From NCBI GenBank assembly GCA_049840935.1, contig JASGJA010000014.1:1-64000 (forward strand): a stretch of DNA of 64,000 nt, read 5' to 3'. The notes beneath the pieces are model-generated. The model was not told the origin of the DNA. It was given only the letters and a program-made list of their open reading frames with translations, and ran no database searches. The translations under genes and the position numbers were made by a program. This document shows, piece by piece, positions 1-8,269 of the stretch (position 1 is the first letter of the stretch; every line of letters starts with the position of its first letter). Origin of the DNA: Mesorhizobium_G sp049840935 (GTDB lineage Bacteria > Pseudomonadota > Alphaproteobacteria > Rhizobiales > Rhizobiaceae).

Positions 1-459
1 CTCGACCCGCTCAATGCATTCGACATCTTACCCAAACCACAACGCACAAACGAAGCCCACCATCTGCTCGAACGAGTCGGTCTCCCCGCCACCCTCTTGA
101 ACCGCTCCATTCGCGAACTCTCCGGTGGCCAGCGCCAGCGTGTCGCCATCGCCCGCGCCTTGGCCAGCCGCCCTGCGCTCATCGTGTTGGACGAAGCGCT
201 TTCCGCCGTAGACGCTTCCATCCGCATCGACCTTCTGGAACTGTTGCTTGATCTCCAGCGCAAGCAAGGCATCGCCTACCTGTTCATCGCTCATGATCTT
301 GGCATGATCCGCGCAATCGCGCACCGCACGGCCATTCTGGATGCTGGACGCATTGCGGAAATTGGCCCCACGCAGCACATCATTTCCGCCCCGCAATCGC
401 AGATTGGCCAGCAACTTCTTGCCGCCGCTCCGCGTTTGCTCGACAGGAGCAATGCATGA
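1..459 (+). CDS. ABC transporter ATP-binding protein, C-terminal part (5' end outside window)
   Basis: The reading frame is open from base 1, so the start and Walker A lie upstream of the window. What remains is the second half of a nucleotide-binding domain: the LSGGQ signature at bases 118-132, Walker B LIVLDE at 178-195, the D-loop SAVDAS, and the switch histidine at 292-294. The tail, ending QQLLAAAPRL, follows the pattern of Opp/Dpp/Nik-type ATPases (oligopeptide, opine or nickel uptake), so it probably energises uptake of a small peptide-like solute. It overlaps the next gene by 4 bases (ATGA), which indicates one operon. The ABC call is certain; the substrate is unknown. Confidence 0.9.
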   Translation, partial: LDPLNAFDILPKPQRTNEAHHLLERVGLPATLLNRSIRELSGGQRQRVAIARALASRPALIVLDEALSAVDASIRIDLLELLLDLQRKQGIAYLFIAHDLGMIRAIAHRTAILDAGRIAEIGPTQHIISAPQSQIGQQLLAAAPRLLDRSNA

Positions 460-956
460 ACGACCAGACATCCAGAATTGAGCGCCTGCGCACGGAACTC
501 GAAGCGGCTTTTCGCAATCGCGGCGACCTCTACCGTCTGATGTACGAAACACTCAGCAACGAACTTGGCGCAGACAAAGCCGAACAACTATTAGCTATTT
601 CAATTGAAGAGCGTGGTCGGGAGGTCGCCCGCGCTGCTTTTTCCAGCTTTGGGCCTGACGATGCTCGAGCCATTGGCGAAGCATTTCTCAAAGTCAGCCC
701 AGACGATGGCCAGATGTATCCGGCAAACGTGACGCGCTTTGACGAAGGCATTGAATTCAAGGTTCGGCGTTGCCCGCTGAAAGACGCGTGGGTTGAGGCT
801 GGGCTCGACGAAGAACGCGTCTCGACACTCTGCCGCATTGCCAGTGCTTTTGATCGCGGACTTTTCGAGCAAACCGGCATACGCTTTGAAAACTGGACCT
901 GGAAGCCGGGCGACGGACCCGGCTGTTGCCGAATCCGCCTCACAAATCAAACCTAG
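456..956 (+). CDS. L-2-amino-thiazoline-4-carboxylic acid hydrolase-like protein
   Basis: This 166-residue protein resembles the ATC hydrolase family, which opens the thiazoline ring of 2-aminothiazoline-4-carboxylate to N-carbamoyl-cysteine. The family-like part is the C-terminal half, with the conserved-looking stretches RCPLKDAW (about residues 105-112) and CRIASAFDRGLFE (about 126-138), rich in the Cys, Asp and Glu residues typical of the family. It is translationally coupled to the ABC ATPase upstream, so the imported solute may be its substrate, but many family members are uncharacterised and the reaction here is inferred. Its TAG stop shares a CTAG tetranucleotide with the convergent exporter gene. 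Confidence 0.7.
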   Translation: MNDQTSRIERLRTELEAAFRNRGDLYRLMYETLSNELGADKAEQLLAISIEERGREVARAAFSSFGPDDARAIGEAFLKVSPDDGQMYPANVTRFDEGIEFKVRRCPLKDAWVEAGLDEERVSTLCRIASAFDRGLFEQTGIRFENWTWKPGDGPGCCRIRLTNQT

Positions 957-1855
957 GCTTTTGCCCTGCTGAGATTGGCAATTGCAACGCCGCCCATTGC
1001 CATCACGCCGCCGATAATTCCAAGCGTCGTCGGCACTTCACCGAGCCATGCGAAGCCAAGCGCGGTCGAAACCGGCGGAATGCAGTAGAGGTAGTTGCTG
1101 GCACGGCTCGCAGGTAGACGAGACAGCGCAACCGCCCAGCTCGCATAGGCAACGAGGCTCGGAATGAACCCAAGATACAGCGCCGCACCAAGAGCCTGGG
1201 AGCTTGCAACCTGCGCTTCTGCAATCGCGTTCGGCAGGAACGGCGACAGCACAGCCGCGCCGAGTATCATATTCCACGCCGCAATCGTCAGCGGCTGATG
1301 GTTCTTGAACAGCGGTTTCTGCACAATCGTCGAAGTCGCTGCACACAGTGCGCCGCCGAGAATAAGCAGCGCACCCCGATCAATGCTCATGCCGCCACCC
1401 TCGCCCAGTGCGATCAGCCCAATCCCGCCAAACGAAACAAACGTCCCGACCCATGCCAACGCTGGAAACCGCTCGCCCAGCAGCACCATGGCCATAGCCG
1501 CCGTGATGATCGGACTGACATTGATTATGAAACTCGCCGCGCCAGCGGATACAGTCATTTCGCCCATATTCAGCAATACGGTGTAGCCGCCCACGAAGAA
1601 CACGCCGCCATAGAGGAAGCGCCACATCTCCGCTCGCGACGGCAAAGCCGGCCGCACGATCAATAGATAAATCGCAGCCGGAACTGCCGCGATTACAAAC
1701 CGCAGCGCGCCCAACTCTCCCGGCCCAAATCCATGCAGCCCGGCCCGAATTGCAGGAAAGGCCGACGCCCAGGCCAAAATCGTGATGCCGACTGCAGCGA
1801 CCGTTACCAATCCGCCCATCGCGGCGTTCCTTTCAATGCAAACTGAGGTGCTCAT
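953..1855 (-). CDS. EamA/DMT-family transporter
   Basis: The 300-residue product is a hydrophobic inner-membrane protein with about ten predicted helices in two EamA repeats, typical of drug/metabolite exporters (RhaT/YdcZ superfamily). It opens with MSTSVCIERNAAMGG, and the first helix begins GLVTVAAVGITILAW. I chose the start at 1855 because AGGAG lies 8 bases upstream; an upstream in-frame ATG at 1966 would overlap the LysR gene and adds residues with no membrane character. It is divergent from a LysR regulator, a common arrangement when the regulator controls the exporter. Substrate unknown; amino acids or their analogues are usual for the family. Confidence 0.88.
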   Translation of the reverse strand: MSTSVCIERNAAMGGLVTVAAVGITILAWASAFPAIRAGLHGFGPGELGALRFVIAAVPAAIYLLIVRPALPSRAEMWRFLYGGVFFVGGYTVLLNMGEMTVSAGAASFIINVSPIITAAMAMVLLGERFPALAWVGTFVSFGGIGLIALGEGGGMSIDRGALLILGGALCAATSTIVQKPLFKNHQPLTIAAWNMILGAAVLSPFLPNAIAEAQVASSQALGAALYLGFIPSLVAYASWAVALSRLPASRASNYLYCIPPVSTALGFAWLGEVPTTLGIIGGVMAMGGVAIANLSRAKA

Positions 1856-1935
1856 TTCCGTGCTCCTTCTGTTGCTGATGAATGAACCTTGCGAGATACA
1901 TTGACAAACGAATGAATCGAGCATGAGCTGTGAGC

Positions 1936-2865
1936 ATGGATCACAGCTCAAAGAGTTTACCTCCACTCGAATCTCTGCGCGCTTTCGAGGCTGCCGCGCG
2001 TCTCGGCTCCTTTTCGTCCGCCGCTGAACAGCTTCATTTGACGCACGGTGCGGTCAGCAGACAGGTGTCGAAGCTGGAACAATGGCTCGGTTTCAAGGTT
2101 TTCGAGCGAAAGGCGCGCGGCGTCCAACTTACCCTTGAAGGCAATCGCCTCTTTATTCGCACCTCGGAAGCCTTTGCTCTTATCGCAGACAACACTGACC
2201 GCTGGAGCGAGCCGCGCGGCTCGATGGTCGTGCGCTTGGCGACCATTCCCTCCGTCGCTGGGCTTTGGCTCATCCCCCGAATGTACACACTGGAAGCGGG
2301 TCCGCCCGTGCTTCGCATCATTCTCAATGTCGATATTCACCAGAATGATCTGGCCGAGGACGCCATAGACCTCTCGGTTCGTTGCGGACGCGGCGGCATA
2401 GCGGGGCGCGTTTCCGTCAAACTGTTCGAGGAAAAGTGCTTCCCCATCGCCTCGCCCGAACTCGCCCGTAAGATCGGCGCGGATGGCAACGTAAAAAGAC
2501 TGCTCGACTACCCTTTGATCCACGATTCCGACGCGTCTCCGTGGCGCGCATGGCTCGGCGCACACGGACTGGACTACGTGCCGCGCGCGCAGGACCGCCG
2601 CTTTGAGGACTATAATCTTGTGCTGGACGCAGCAGCCAACGGACTGGGCATCGCCCTCGCCCGACCGCCCCTTGCGCTTGCCCAAATCGAATCGGGTCGG
2701 CTCGCCTGCGTCGACAGCCGTTCCGTCGCAAATCAGGTATCCTACTGGATGGATAGGCCCATTGGCCCCGTTCGCCCTGCAGCCGAGATGTTGGCGCAGC
2801 GTATCGCTAGTGCCGCAGAGCTAGACGAAACGAAACTACGGGCTTTCCTTCGCGATCCGATTTGA
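1936..2865 (+). CDS. LysR-family transcriptional regulator (GcvA-like)
   Basis: About 309 residues. An N-terminal winged helix-turn-helix (about residues 8-66, with SLRAFEAAARLGSFSSAAEQ and the recognition-helix region HGAVSRQVSKLE) is followed by a periplasmic-binding-protein-like effector domain. The spacing and the phrase LPPLESLRAFEAAARLGS are typical of the GcvA/AmpR-like branch. The start may be ATG 1936 or GTG 1930; neither has a strong ribosome site. It is separated by 80 bases from the divergent EamA transporter, which is its most likely target. It ends 38 bases before holA but is probably not functionally linked to it. Confidence 0.9.
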   Translation: MDHSSKSLPPLESLRAFEAAARLGSFSSAAEQLHLTHGAVSRQVSKLEQWLGFKVFERKARGVQLTLEGNRLFIRTSEAFALIADNTDRWSEPRGSMVVRLATIPSVAGLWLIPRMYTLEAGPPVLRIILNVDIHQNDLAEDAIDLSVRCGRGGIAGRVSVKLFEEKCFPIASPELARKIGADGNVKRLLDYPLIHDSDASPWRAWLGAHGLDYVPRAQDRRFEDYNLVLDAAANGLGIALARPPLALAQIESGRLACVDSRSVANQVSYWMDRPIGPVRPAAEMLAQRIASAAELDETKLRAFLRDPI

Positions 2866-2903
2866 ATGCCTTGCGTCACAAAAATTAGGTGATACCCAGA
2901 GGC

Positions 2904-3929
2904 ATGGCGCAGAAAAAGGCTCATGAGGTTGACGGGTGGTTGTCCCGACCCGACACTTCGAAATCGATCATCCTATTTTATGGCCCCGATCATGGGCTGG
3001 TTTCCGAGCGCGCAAGTCGTTTCGTAAAGCAAACCGGTCTGCCCCTCGATGATCCTTTCACCGTAGTGCGTCTCGATGCGACCGAGGCCGACGAAGGCGG
3101 CAAGCTATCCTCCGAAGCGAACACCGTTTCCATGTTTGCCGAGAAGCGCCTTCTCTGGGTCCGCAACGCTCAGGCGCAAAAGGGCTTGGCCGACGAGATC
3201 AAGGCGCTTTGTACAACGCCACCCGAAGCCACCATTATCGTTGTTGAGGCAGGCGACTTGAAAAAGGGCGCGGCACTGCGCTCCACTGTCGAAACGTCCG
3301 ATAGGGCAATCGCTCTACCCTGCTACGCAGATGCCGAGCGCGACATTGACGCTCTGATCGATGAAATGCTGGGCTTGCCCATTTCGATGGAAGCGCGCAC
3401 CGCGCTGCGCCGCAATCTTGGTGGCGACCGGCTTGCAACGCGCGCTGAACTCGAAAAGCTCGCTTTGTTTGCGCGCGGCAAAGATCGAATTGAGCTTACC
3501 GACATACAGGAACTTACCGGGGATGTGGCGGAGCTATCATTGGATGACGCCGTGGACGCGATCCTCGACGGCAAACTCGAAACATTCGACCGGCTTTTCC
3601 AGCGCTACGCTCGCTCAGGTTCGCCTGTATTTTTGCTCGCAAACGCCATGATGCGCCAGTTGCAGACGCTTCGCGTTTTGCGTGCTGAACTTGATTTGGG
3701 CAGGCGTAGCGCTTCCGAAATTGTAGCTGGAGCCCGTCCGCCTATCTTTTTCAGCAGAAAACGGACGATCGAAAACGCCGTGCGTAAATGGGCGTTGCCA
3801 TCAATCGACCGCGCTTTGGAGCGCCTTCAATACGCGGTTCTAGAAACGCGCCGCAGGCCCGACCTTGCGCTGGCAATCGTCAATCGAGCCATGACCGCGC
3901 TGACCGCAGAAGCTGCTCGCGGTCGATAA
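2904..3929 (+). CDS. holA: DNA polymerase III subunit delta
   Basis: The 341-residue protein matches the delta subunit of the clamp loader, which opens the beta sliding clamp at primed sites. The start of the fold is clear: IILFYGPDHGLVSERASRF corresponds to the N-terminal AAA+-like domain of HolA, which lacks a working ATP site, and the C-terminal part (LANAMMRQLQTLRVLR, RKWALPSIDRALERLQ) is the collar domain. ATG 2904 gives the family-typical MAQKKAHEVDGW opening; a GTG at 2889 is possible. It converges on parB, with a likely shared terminator between them. Confidence 0.93.
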   Translation: MAQKKAHEVDGWLSRPDTSKSIILFYGPDHGLVSERASRFVKQTGLPLDDPFTVVRLDATEADEGGKLSSEANTVSMFAEKRLLWVRNAQAQKGLADEIKALCTTPPEATIIVVEAGDLKKGAALRSTVETSDRAIALPCYADAERDIDALIDEMLGLPISMEARTALRRNLGGDRLATRAELEKLALFARGKDRIELTDIQELTGDVAELSLDDAVDAILDGKLETFDRLFQRYARSGSPVFLLANAMMRQLQTLRVLRAELDLGRRSASEIVAGARPPIFFSRKRTIENAVRKWALPSIDRALERLQYAVLETRRRPDLALAIVNRAMTALTAEAARGR

Positions 3930-3933
3930 TTAT

Positions 3934-3959
3934 CCGGCTAATTTTATTAAATTTGCCGG
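3934..3959. terminator. Bidirectional stem-loop between holA and parB
   Basis: Two 11-base arms (3934-3944 and 3949-3959) pair with one mismatch around a 4-base loop. The stem has a CCGGC/GCCGG base and an AT-rich upper part. It sits exactly between the convergent stop codons of holA and parB, so it could end transcription from both sides. There is no long T-run after it on the + strand, so it may be only a partial terminator. Confidence 0.5.
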
Positions 3960-3963
3960 CAAT

Positions 3964-4851
3964 TCAATGTTGTAAACGCCTGCAAAGCGCATCCAATTGA
4001 TCCAAGGTTTTATAATGGATGCGGACTTCTCCGCCGCCACCCTTTTCCCTGTGATTGATCGAGACATTCAGCCCGGAAACGTCTGAAAGCAGCTTTTCAA
4101 GCGCACGCGTGTCCGGGTCTTTTTCGACGGGAATCCTCTGCTTGGCAACGGCAGCCTCATTGCGCTCCGATGCAGGCATTTGCGCCAACGCCTCAGCCTG
4201 TCGAACCGAAAGCCCTTCCTCGACAATACGCTTCGCCAGCCAGGCAGGATCTTCAGCCGTCACCAGCGTTCGCGCATGGCCTGCCGAAAGCACGCCATCC
4301 ACCAGCATGTCACGAATAACATTCGGCAGCTTCAGCAGCCGCAAAGTGTTCGCCACATGGCTGCGGCTCTTGCCAATCACCTGGCCTAGATCCGCCTGCG
4401 TATATCCATGTTCATCGATAAGCTGCTGATAGCCAGCCGCCTCTTCCACCGGATTTAGGTCCGCGCGCTGCACGTTTTCGATAATCGCGAGTTCCAGCGC
4501 AGTACGGTCGTTCACCTCGCGCACGATAACCGGGATCGTCACTAGACCCGCACGCTGAGACGCACGCCAGCGGCGTTCACCAGCGATGATCTCGAACCGA
4601 TCCGTGCCTTGAACAGGGCGCACAACCACCGGCTGGACAACACCATGTTCCCGTATCGACTGAGCAAGATCGACGAGATCATCTTCGCCAAATGAGCGAC
4701 GCGGATTTCGCGGATTTGGGGAAACCAGTTCGATAGGCACCGTACCGTCTGCCCGCACAGCCTGAGTAGCGGGAGCCGCAGGCTTATCCATTTCGCCGAT
4801 AAGCGCTGCCAAGCCGCGCCCAAGGCGCTTTTTTGTCGGATCTTCATTCAT
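3964..4851 (-). CDS. parB: Chromosome partitioning protein ParB
   Basis: The 295-residue ParB/Spo0J protein binds parS and spreads as a CTP-gated clamp to organise and segregate the origin region. Visible parts are the ParA-contact peptide LGRGLAALIGE near residues 10-20, the CTP-binding motif GERRWRA at 91-97, the ENVQR box at 125-129, the helix-turn-helix around 150-172 (YTQADLGQVIGKSRSHVANT) and a C-terminal dimerisation tail. AGGAA lies upstream of the ATG. It is the last gene of the leftward mnmG-rsmG-parA-parB block, 17 bases after parA. At least three good parS sites lie within 5 kb. Confidence 0.97.
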   Translation of the reverse strand: MNEDPTKKRLGRGLAALIGEMDKPAAPATQAVRADGTVPIELVSPNPRNPRRSFGEDDLVDLAQSIREHGVVQPVVVRPVQGTDRFEIIAGERRWRASQRAGLVTIPVIVREVNDRTALELAIIENVQRADLNPVEEAAGYQQLIDEHGYTQADLGQVIGKSRSHVANTLRLLKLPNVIRDMLVDGVLSAGHARTLVTAEDPAWLAKRIVEEGLSVRQAEALAQMPASERNEAAVAKQRIPVEKDPDTRALEKLLSDVSGLNVSINHREKGGGGEVRIHYKTLDQLDALCRRLQH

Positions 4852-4868
4852 AGTCAGAATTTCCTGTC

Positions 4869-5666
4869 TTACGCGGCCTTCAAGCGCCGTTCACGGCGAA
4901 TGACTTCGGATGCAAGCTGCAAATAAGCCTGACTTCCGGTTGATTTCAGATCATACAAAATTGCTGGTTTTCCGTGCGACGGCGCCTCGGAGACTCGAAC
5001 ATTGCGAGGAATTACGGTTTGATAGACCGTATCGCCCATATTCGCCCGAACATCCTCAACCACTTGATTCGCAAGGTTATTTCGACCGTCAAACATCGTC
5101 ATAACGATGCCCTGTATGGTTAGCGCTGGGTTAATGGACCCTCGAACTTGATCGACTGTCTGCAAAAGCTGGCTCAAACCCTCAAGCGCGAAGAACTCGC
5201 ACTGCAAAGGCACCAAAACCGAATCCGCAGCTGCCATCGAGTTTAGAGTGAGCAAATTCAGCGACGGCGGGCAGTCGATCAATATATAACTATATGTATT
5301 CGGTGATTGATTTCTCAGCGCATTTCGCAACCGCAATACCCTATCCGGCGCGGCGGCAATTTCCATCTCAAGGCCGAGCAAGTCTAGCGTTGAAGGCACG
5401 ATTGACAGCCCCGGCACCGCCGTTTCCACTACTGCGTCTTCCAGCGACGAATCGCCGGTCAAAACATCGTATGACGACCGCTCGCGATCCCGCCGATCAA
5501 CACCAAGCCCAGTGCTGGCGTTACCCTGCGGATCAATATCAACGATCAAAACCCGCTCACCGATAGCGGCGAGAGCCGTTGCAAGGTTGATGGCGGTCGT
5601 GGTCTTGCCGACCCCGCCTTTCTGGTTTGCAACAGTGATTATTCTAGTGCCGCCACTCATTTTCAT
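4869..5666 (-). CDS. parA: Chromosome partitioning ATPase ParA
   Basis: This 265-residue protein is a deviant-Walker ATPase that forms a nucleoid gradient and moves ParB-parS complexes. KGGVGKT lies at residues 16-22, followed by the switch region DIDPQGNAS (about 43-51) and the Walker B-like LIDCPP. There is no N-terminal helix-turn-helix, which fits the chromosomal (type Ia-short) class and not plasmid RepA/ParA. The start ATG overlaps the rsmG stop by 4 bases; a second ATG at 5660 is possible. It is co-transcribed with parB. Confidence 0.97.
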   Translation of the reverse strand: MKMSGGTRIITVANQKGGVGKTTTAINLATALAAIGERVLIVDIDPQGNASTGLGVDRRDRERSSYDVLTGDSSLEDAVVETAVPGLSIVPSTLDLLGLEMEIAAAPDRVLRLRNALRNQSPNTYSYILIDCPPSLNLLTLNSMAAADSVLVPLQCEFFALEGLSQLLQTVDQVRGSINPALTIQGIVMTMFDGRNNLANQVVEDVRANMGDTVYQTVIPRNVRVSEAPSHGKPAILYDLKSTGSQAYLQLASEVIRRERRLKAA

Positions 5667-6307
5667 CTTCCGGCATCAATACGTGCCACGTTGGAAACCT
5701 CAAGGATAACGCTTTCCGCATCAATCCGACTGGGGTGTTTTATCAAATCAAACCGCCACTTGGCAGAGGTTTCTTCGATTTCTCGTTCATAATCCCGGCC
5801 TTTGTGAAAAAGACCCTTTGCACCCGAAGCAAACCACGGCTCTGAAAGCGCAAAAAGTACATCCAAAGAAGCCAGGGCACGCGCGGTGATCACCTGCGGA
5901 GCAGGGGACTCGGAAACCACCACTTCTATGCGCTCCGGCGCGATTTTCGCGGGCAAACGCAGCATTCCCGTGACATTTTGGAGAAATGCCGTCTTTTTTC
6001 GATTACTTTCGACCATGCGAATCGCGCCACTTGGCCGTTCTTTTAGCAGTATACCGAGAACCAGGCCCGGAAACCCGCCCCCGGAGCCGAGGTCCGCAAT
6101 CGAATCAGCATTATTCAGCAGGGGCCATAATTGCGCGCTATCGAGTATATGCCGCGTCCAAGACTCTGATACCGTGGAAGGTGATACGAGATTTATGCGA
6201 GCATTCCACCGATGGAGCATTCCATCGAGTTCTACCAGTGAATCGAATGTTTCACGTGAAACGTCTCCGGCCACGGCACGCAGTTGTTCAAATTTTGAAA
6301 GGCTCAA
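5663..6307 (-). CDS. rsmG: 16S rRNA (guanine527-N7)-methyltransferase RsmG
   Basis: The 214-residue SAM-dependent enzyme methylates G527 of 16S rRNA (formerly GidB). The SAM-binding loop IADLGSGGGFPG is at residues 70-81, and the family motif HILDSAQLWPLL precedes it. It overlaps mnmG by 4 bases upstream and parA by 4 bases downstream, as in many bacteria. A near-perfect parS site is embedded in the coding sequence at 6248-6263, where it encodes VSRET near residues 16-20. Confidence 0.96.
   Translation of the reverse strand: MSLSKFEQLRAVAGDVSRETFDSLVELDGMLHRWNARINLVSPSTVSESWTRHILDSAQLWPLLNNADSIADLGSGGGFPGLVLGILLKERPSGAIRMVESNRKKTAFLQNVTGMLRLPAKIAPERIEVVVSESPAPQVITARALASLDVLFALSEPWFASGAKGLFHKGRDYEREIEETSAKWRFDLIKHPSRIDAESVILEVSNVARIDAGR
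6248..6263. promoter_or_regulatory. parS site 1 (inside rsmG)
   Basis: The sequence TGTTTCACGTGAAACG matches the widespread bacterial parS consensus TGTTTCACGTGAAACA at 15 of 16 positions. It lies inside rsmG about 1.4 kb from parB, which is typical for origin-proximal ParB loading sites. Confidence 0.9.
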
Positions 6308-8181
6308 GCGGCACCCCGAACGGCGTCTTTTTCGTGCTGCCTAATGCGCATCAATAGAATTGCAAGCGCAGCAGGAGTCATTCCATCGATACGCTTGGCT
6401 TCGCCAATAGTCGCCGGCAGCCTATGCACCAGCTTCTGCTGCAGTTCCCGCGATAACCCTGGCAAATCAACGAAACTCATATCGGCGGGAATTGCGCGTT
6501 CCTCTTCTTTGCGAAGCTCAACAACATCTGCCGCCTGCCTACCTAGATATACCGCATAGCGCGCTTCGGTCTTGATCGCCTCGATTGCGCGCGCAGAAAA
6601 TTCCCGAATCTCCGGCCAAGCGGTCGCGAGTTGCGCCTCGTCTACCTCTGGATAAGACAGCAACTGGAATGCGCTACGGCGTGCACCGTCGAGATTTACA
6701 ACGATCCCAATTCCGCGCGCTTCATTGGGCGAAAGCGAAACAGCATTCAAAAACGCACGCGTTTCGGCTTTCTCCGCCTCCAGTGTTTCAAACGCCTTCT
6801 GCCGCTGCAGCGACGCAATTCCCAACTCAATCGCCATAGGCGTCAAACGTTCATCGGCATTATCCGCCCGCAGCGAAAGCCTAAATTCCGCGCGTGACGT
6901 AAACATACGGTACGGTTCGCTGATCCCACGCGACGTAAGATCGTCCAGCATAACTCCAATATAGGAATCAGTGCGACTAAACCGCACTCCGTTTTGACCG
7001 CCAGCTTTTCGAGCCGCATTCAGGCCAGCCACAAGTCCTTGCGCCGCCGCCTCTTCATATCCTGTCGTGCCATTGATCTGACCGGCGAGAAACAAACCTT
7101 CGATCCGCCGCGTCTCAAGCGTGGCCCACAATTCTCGCGGATCGACATGATCATACTCAATCGCATAGCCCGGCTGCAGCACACGAGCCTTCTCAAGTCC
7201 CGGAATTGTCTTGAGAAATTCGCGCTGAACCTCTTCCGGCAGGGAGGTCGAGATACCGTTCGGATAGACCGTATCGTCGTCTAAACCTTCGGGTTCCAAA
7301 AATATCTGATGGCCGTCACGGTCGCCGAACTTGACGATCTTATCCTCAACCGACGGACAATAGCGCGGGCCAACACCTTCAATTGAACCAGAGTACATCG
7401 CGGAACGATGAAGATTTTCTCGGATAATCCGGTGCGTTTCCGGTTGGGTACGAGTGACACCGCAATCAATCTGCGGATTCGTGATCGCATCCGTCAGCAG
7501 TGAAAACGGCTGCAACTCGTCATCAGCCGACTGCTTATCCAAGCTCGTCCAGTCAATAGTCTTTCCGTCAAGCCGGGCAGGGGTTCCGGTTTTCAACCGG
7601 CCTAAAGCAAATCCAAATCTGGTCAGCGTATCCGACAAACCCATTGATGGCTTCTCGTTCATGCGTCCAGCCGGTATCTTTCGTTCGCCGATATGTATGA
7701 GGCCACGCAGAAAGGTACCAGTCGTTAACACCACCGCGCCGCACGCAATTCGGCCCACGCTCGTTATAATTGCGGAAACAAGCCCGTCTTGTATCTCCAG
7801 GTCCAGCGCTTCGCCGGCCACGACGTCCAAATTAATCTGCTCTGAAATTGCAGCCTGCATAGCCAGACGATAAAGCTTTCTGTCCGCCTGCGTACGAGGT
7901 CCGCGCACCGCAGGTCCCTTGCGGCGATTGAGCATTCGGAACTGAATGCCTCCGGCATCGGCCACCCGGCCCATCAGGCCATCAAGTGCATCGATCTCCC
8001 GAACCAGATGTCCCTTGCCAAGGCCGCCGATTGCCGGGTTGCATGACATTGCACCGATCGTCGCAGGATCCAGGGTAAGCAAAATTGTACGTGCACCGGC
8101 ACGCGCGGAAGCGCTCGCGGCTTCGCAGCCCGCGTGTCCACCACCCACGACAACCACATCACATGCTATAGAATTGCTCAT
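6304..8181 (-). CDS. mnmG: tRNA uridine-5-carboxymethylaminomethyl synthesis enzyme MnmG
   Basis: MnmG (GidA) works with MnmE to place carboxymethylaminomethyl on the wobble uridine of certain tRNAs, using FAD. The 625-residue product starts MSNSIACDVVVVGGGHAGCE, giving a Rossmann FAD site at about residues 6-20, and keeps the GidA signatures GPRYCPSVEDK and PGYAIEYDH. Length fits the family (E. coli 629). A start at 8235 would extend it through a parS palindrome and add a peptide absent from typical homologues, so I prefer 8181. mnmE lies just upstream on the same strand. Confidence 0.95.
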   Translation of the reverse strand: MSNSIACDVVVVGGGHAGCEAASASARAGARTILLTLDPATIGAMSCNPAIGGLGKGHLVREIDALDGLMGRVADAGGIQFRMLNRRKGPAVRGPRTQADRKLYRLAMQAAISEQINLDVVAGEALDLEIQDGLVSAIITSVGRIACGAVVLTTGTFLRGLIHIGERKIPAGRMNEKPSMGLSDTLTRFGFALGRLKTGTPARLDGKTIDWTSLDKQSADDELQPFSLLTDAITNPQIDCGVTRTQPETHRIIRENLHRSAMYSGSIEGVGPRYCPSVEDKIVKFGDRDGHQIFLEPEGLDDDTVYPNGISTSLPEEVQREFLKTIPGLEKARVLQPGYAIEYDHVDPRELWATLETRRIEGLFLAGQINGTTGYEEAAAQGLVAGLNAARKAGGQNGVRFSRTDSYIGVMLDDLTSRGISEPYRMFTSRAEFRLSLRADNADERLTPMAIELGIASLQRQKAFETLEAEKAETRAFLNAVSLSPNEARGIGIVVNLDGARRSAFQLLSYPEVDEAQLATAWPEIREFSARAIEAIKTEARYAVYLGRQAADVVELRKEEERAIPADMSFVDLPGLSRELQQKLVHRLPATIGEAKRIDGMTPAALAILLMRIRQHEKDAVRGAA

Positions 8182-8217
8182 TGCTGGCCGCTTACATACT
8201 GACTCTGGGGAGTCAAG

Positions 8218-8233
8218 TGTTTCACGTGAAACC
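8218..8233. promoter_or_regulatory. parS site 2 (mnmE-mnmG intergenic)
   Basis: TGTTTCACGTGAAACC matches the parS consensus at 15 of 16 positions. It lies in the short gap upstream of mnmG, only 20 bases from parS site 3, so the two could act together. Confidence 0.9.
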
Positions 8234-8253
8234 AACCGGTTTTTCAGGCGCGG

Positions 8254-8269
8254 TGTTTCACGTGAATCA
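8254..8269. promoter_or_regulatory. parS site 3 (overlapping mnmE stop)
   Basis: TGTTTCACGTGAATCA matches the consensus at 15 of 16 positions; the only change is in the second arm. Its last three bases are the mnmE stop codon on the minus strand. Confidence 0.82.

Noticed and set aside
8182..8235. N-terminal extension of MnmG to 8235
   Set aside because: The added residues come from a parS palindrome and do not fit the family start.
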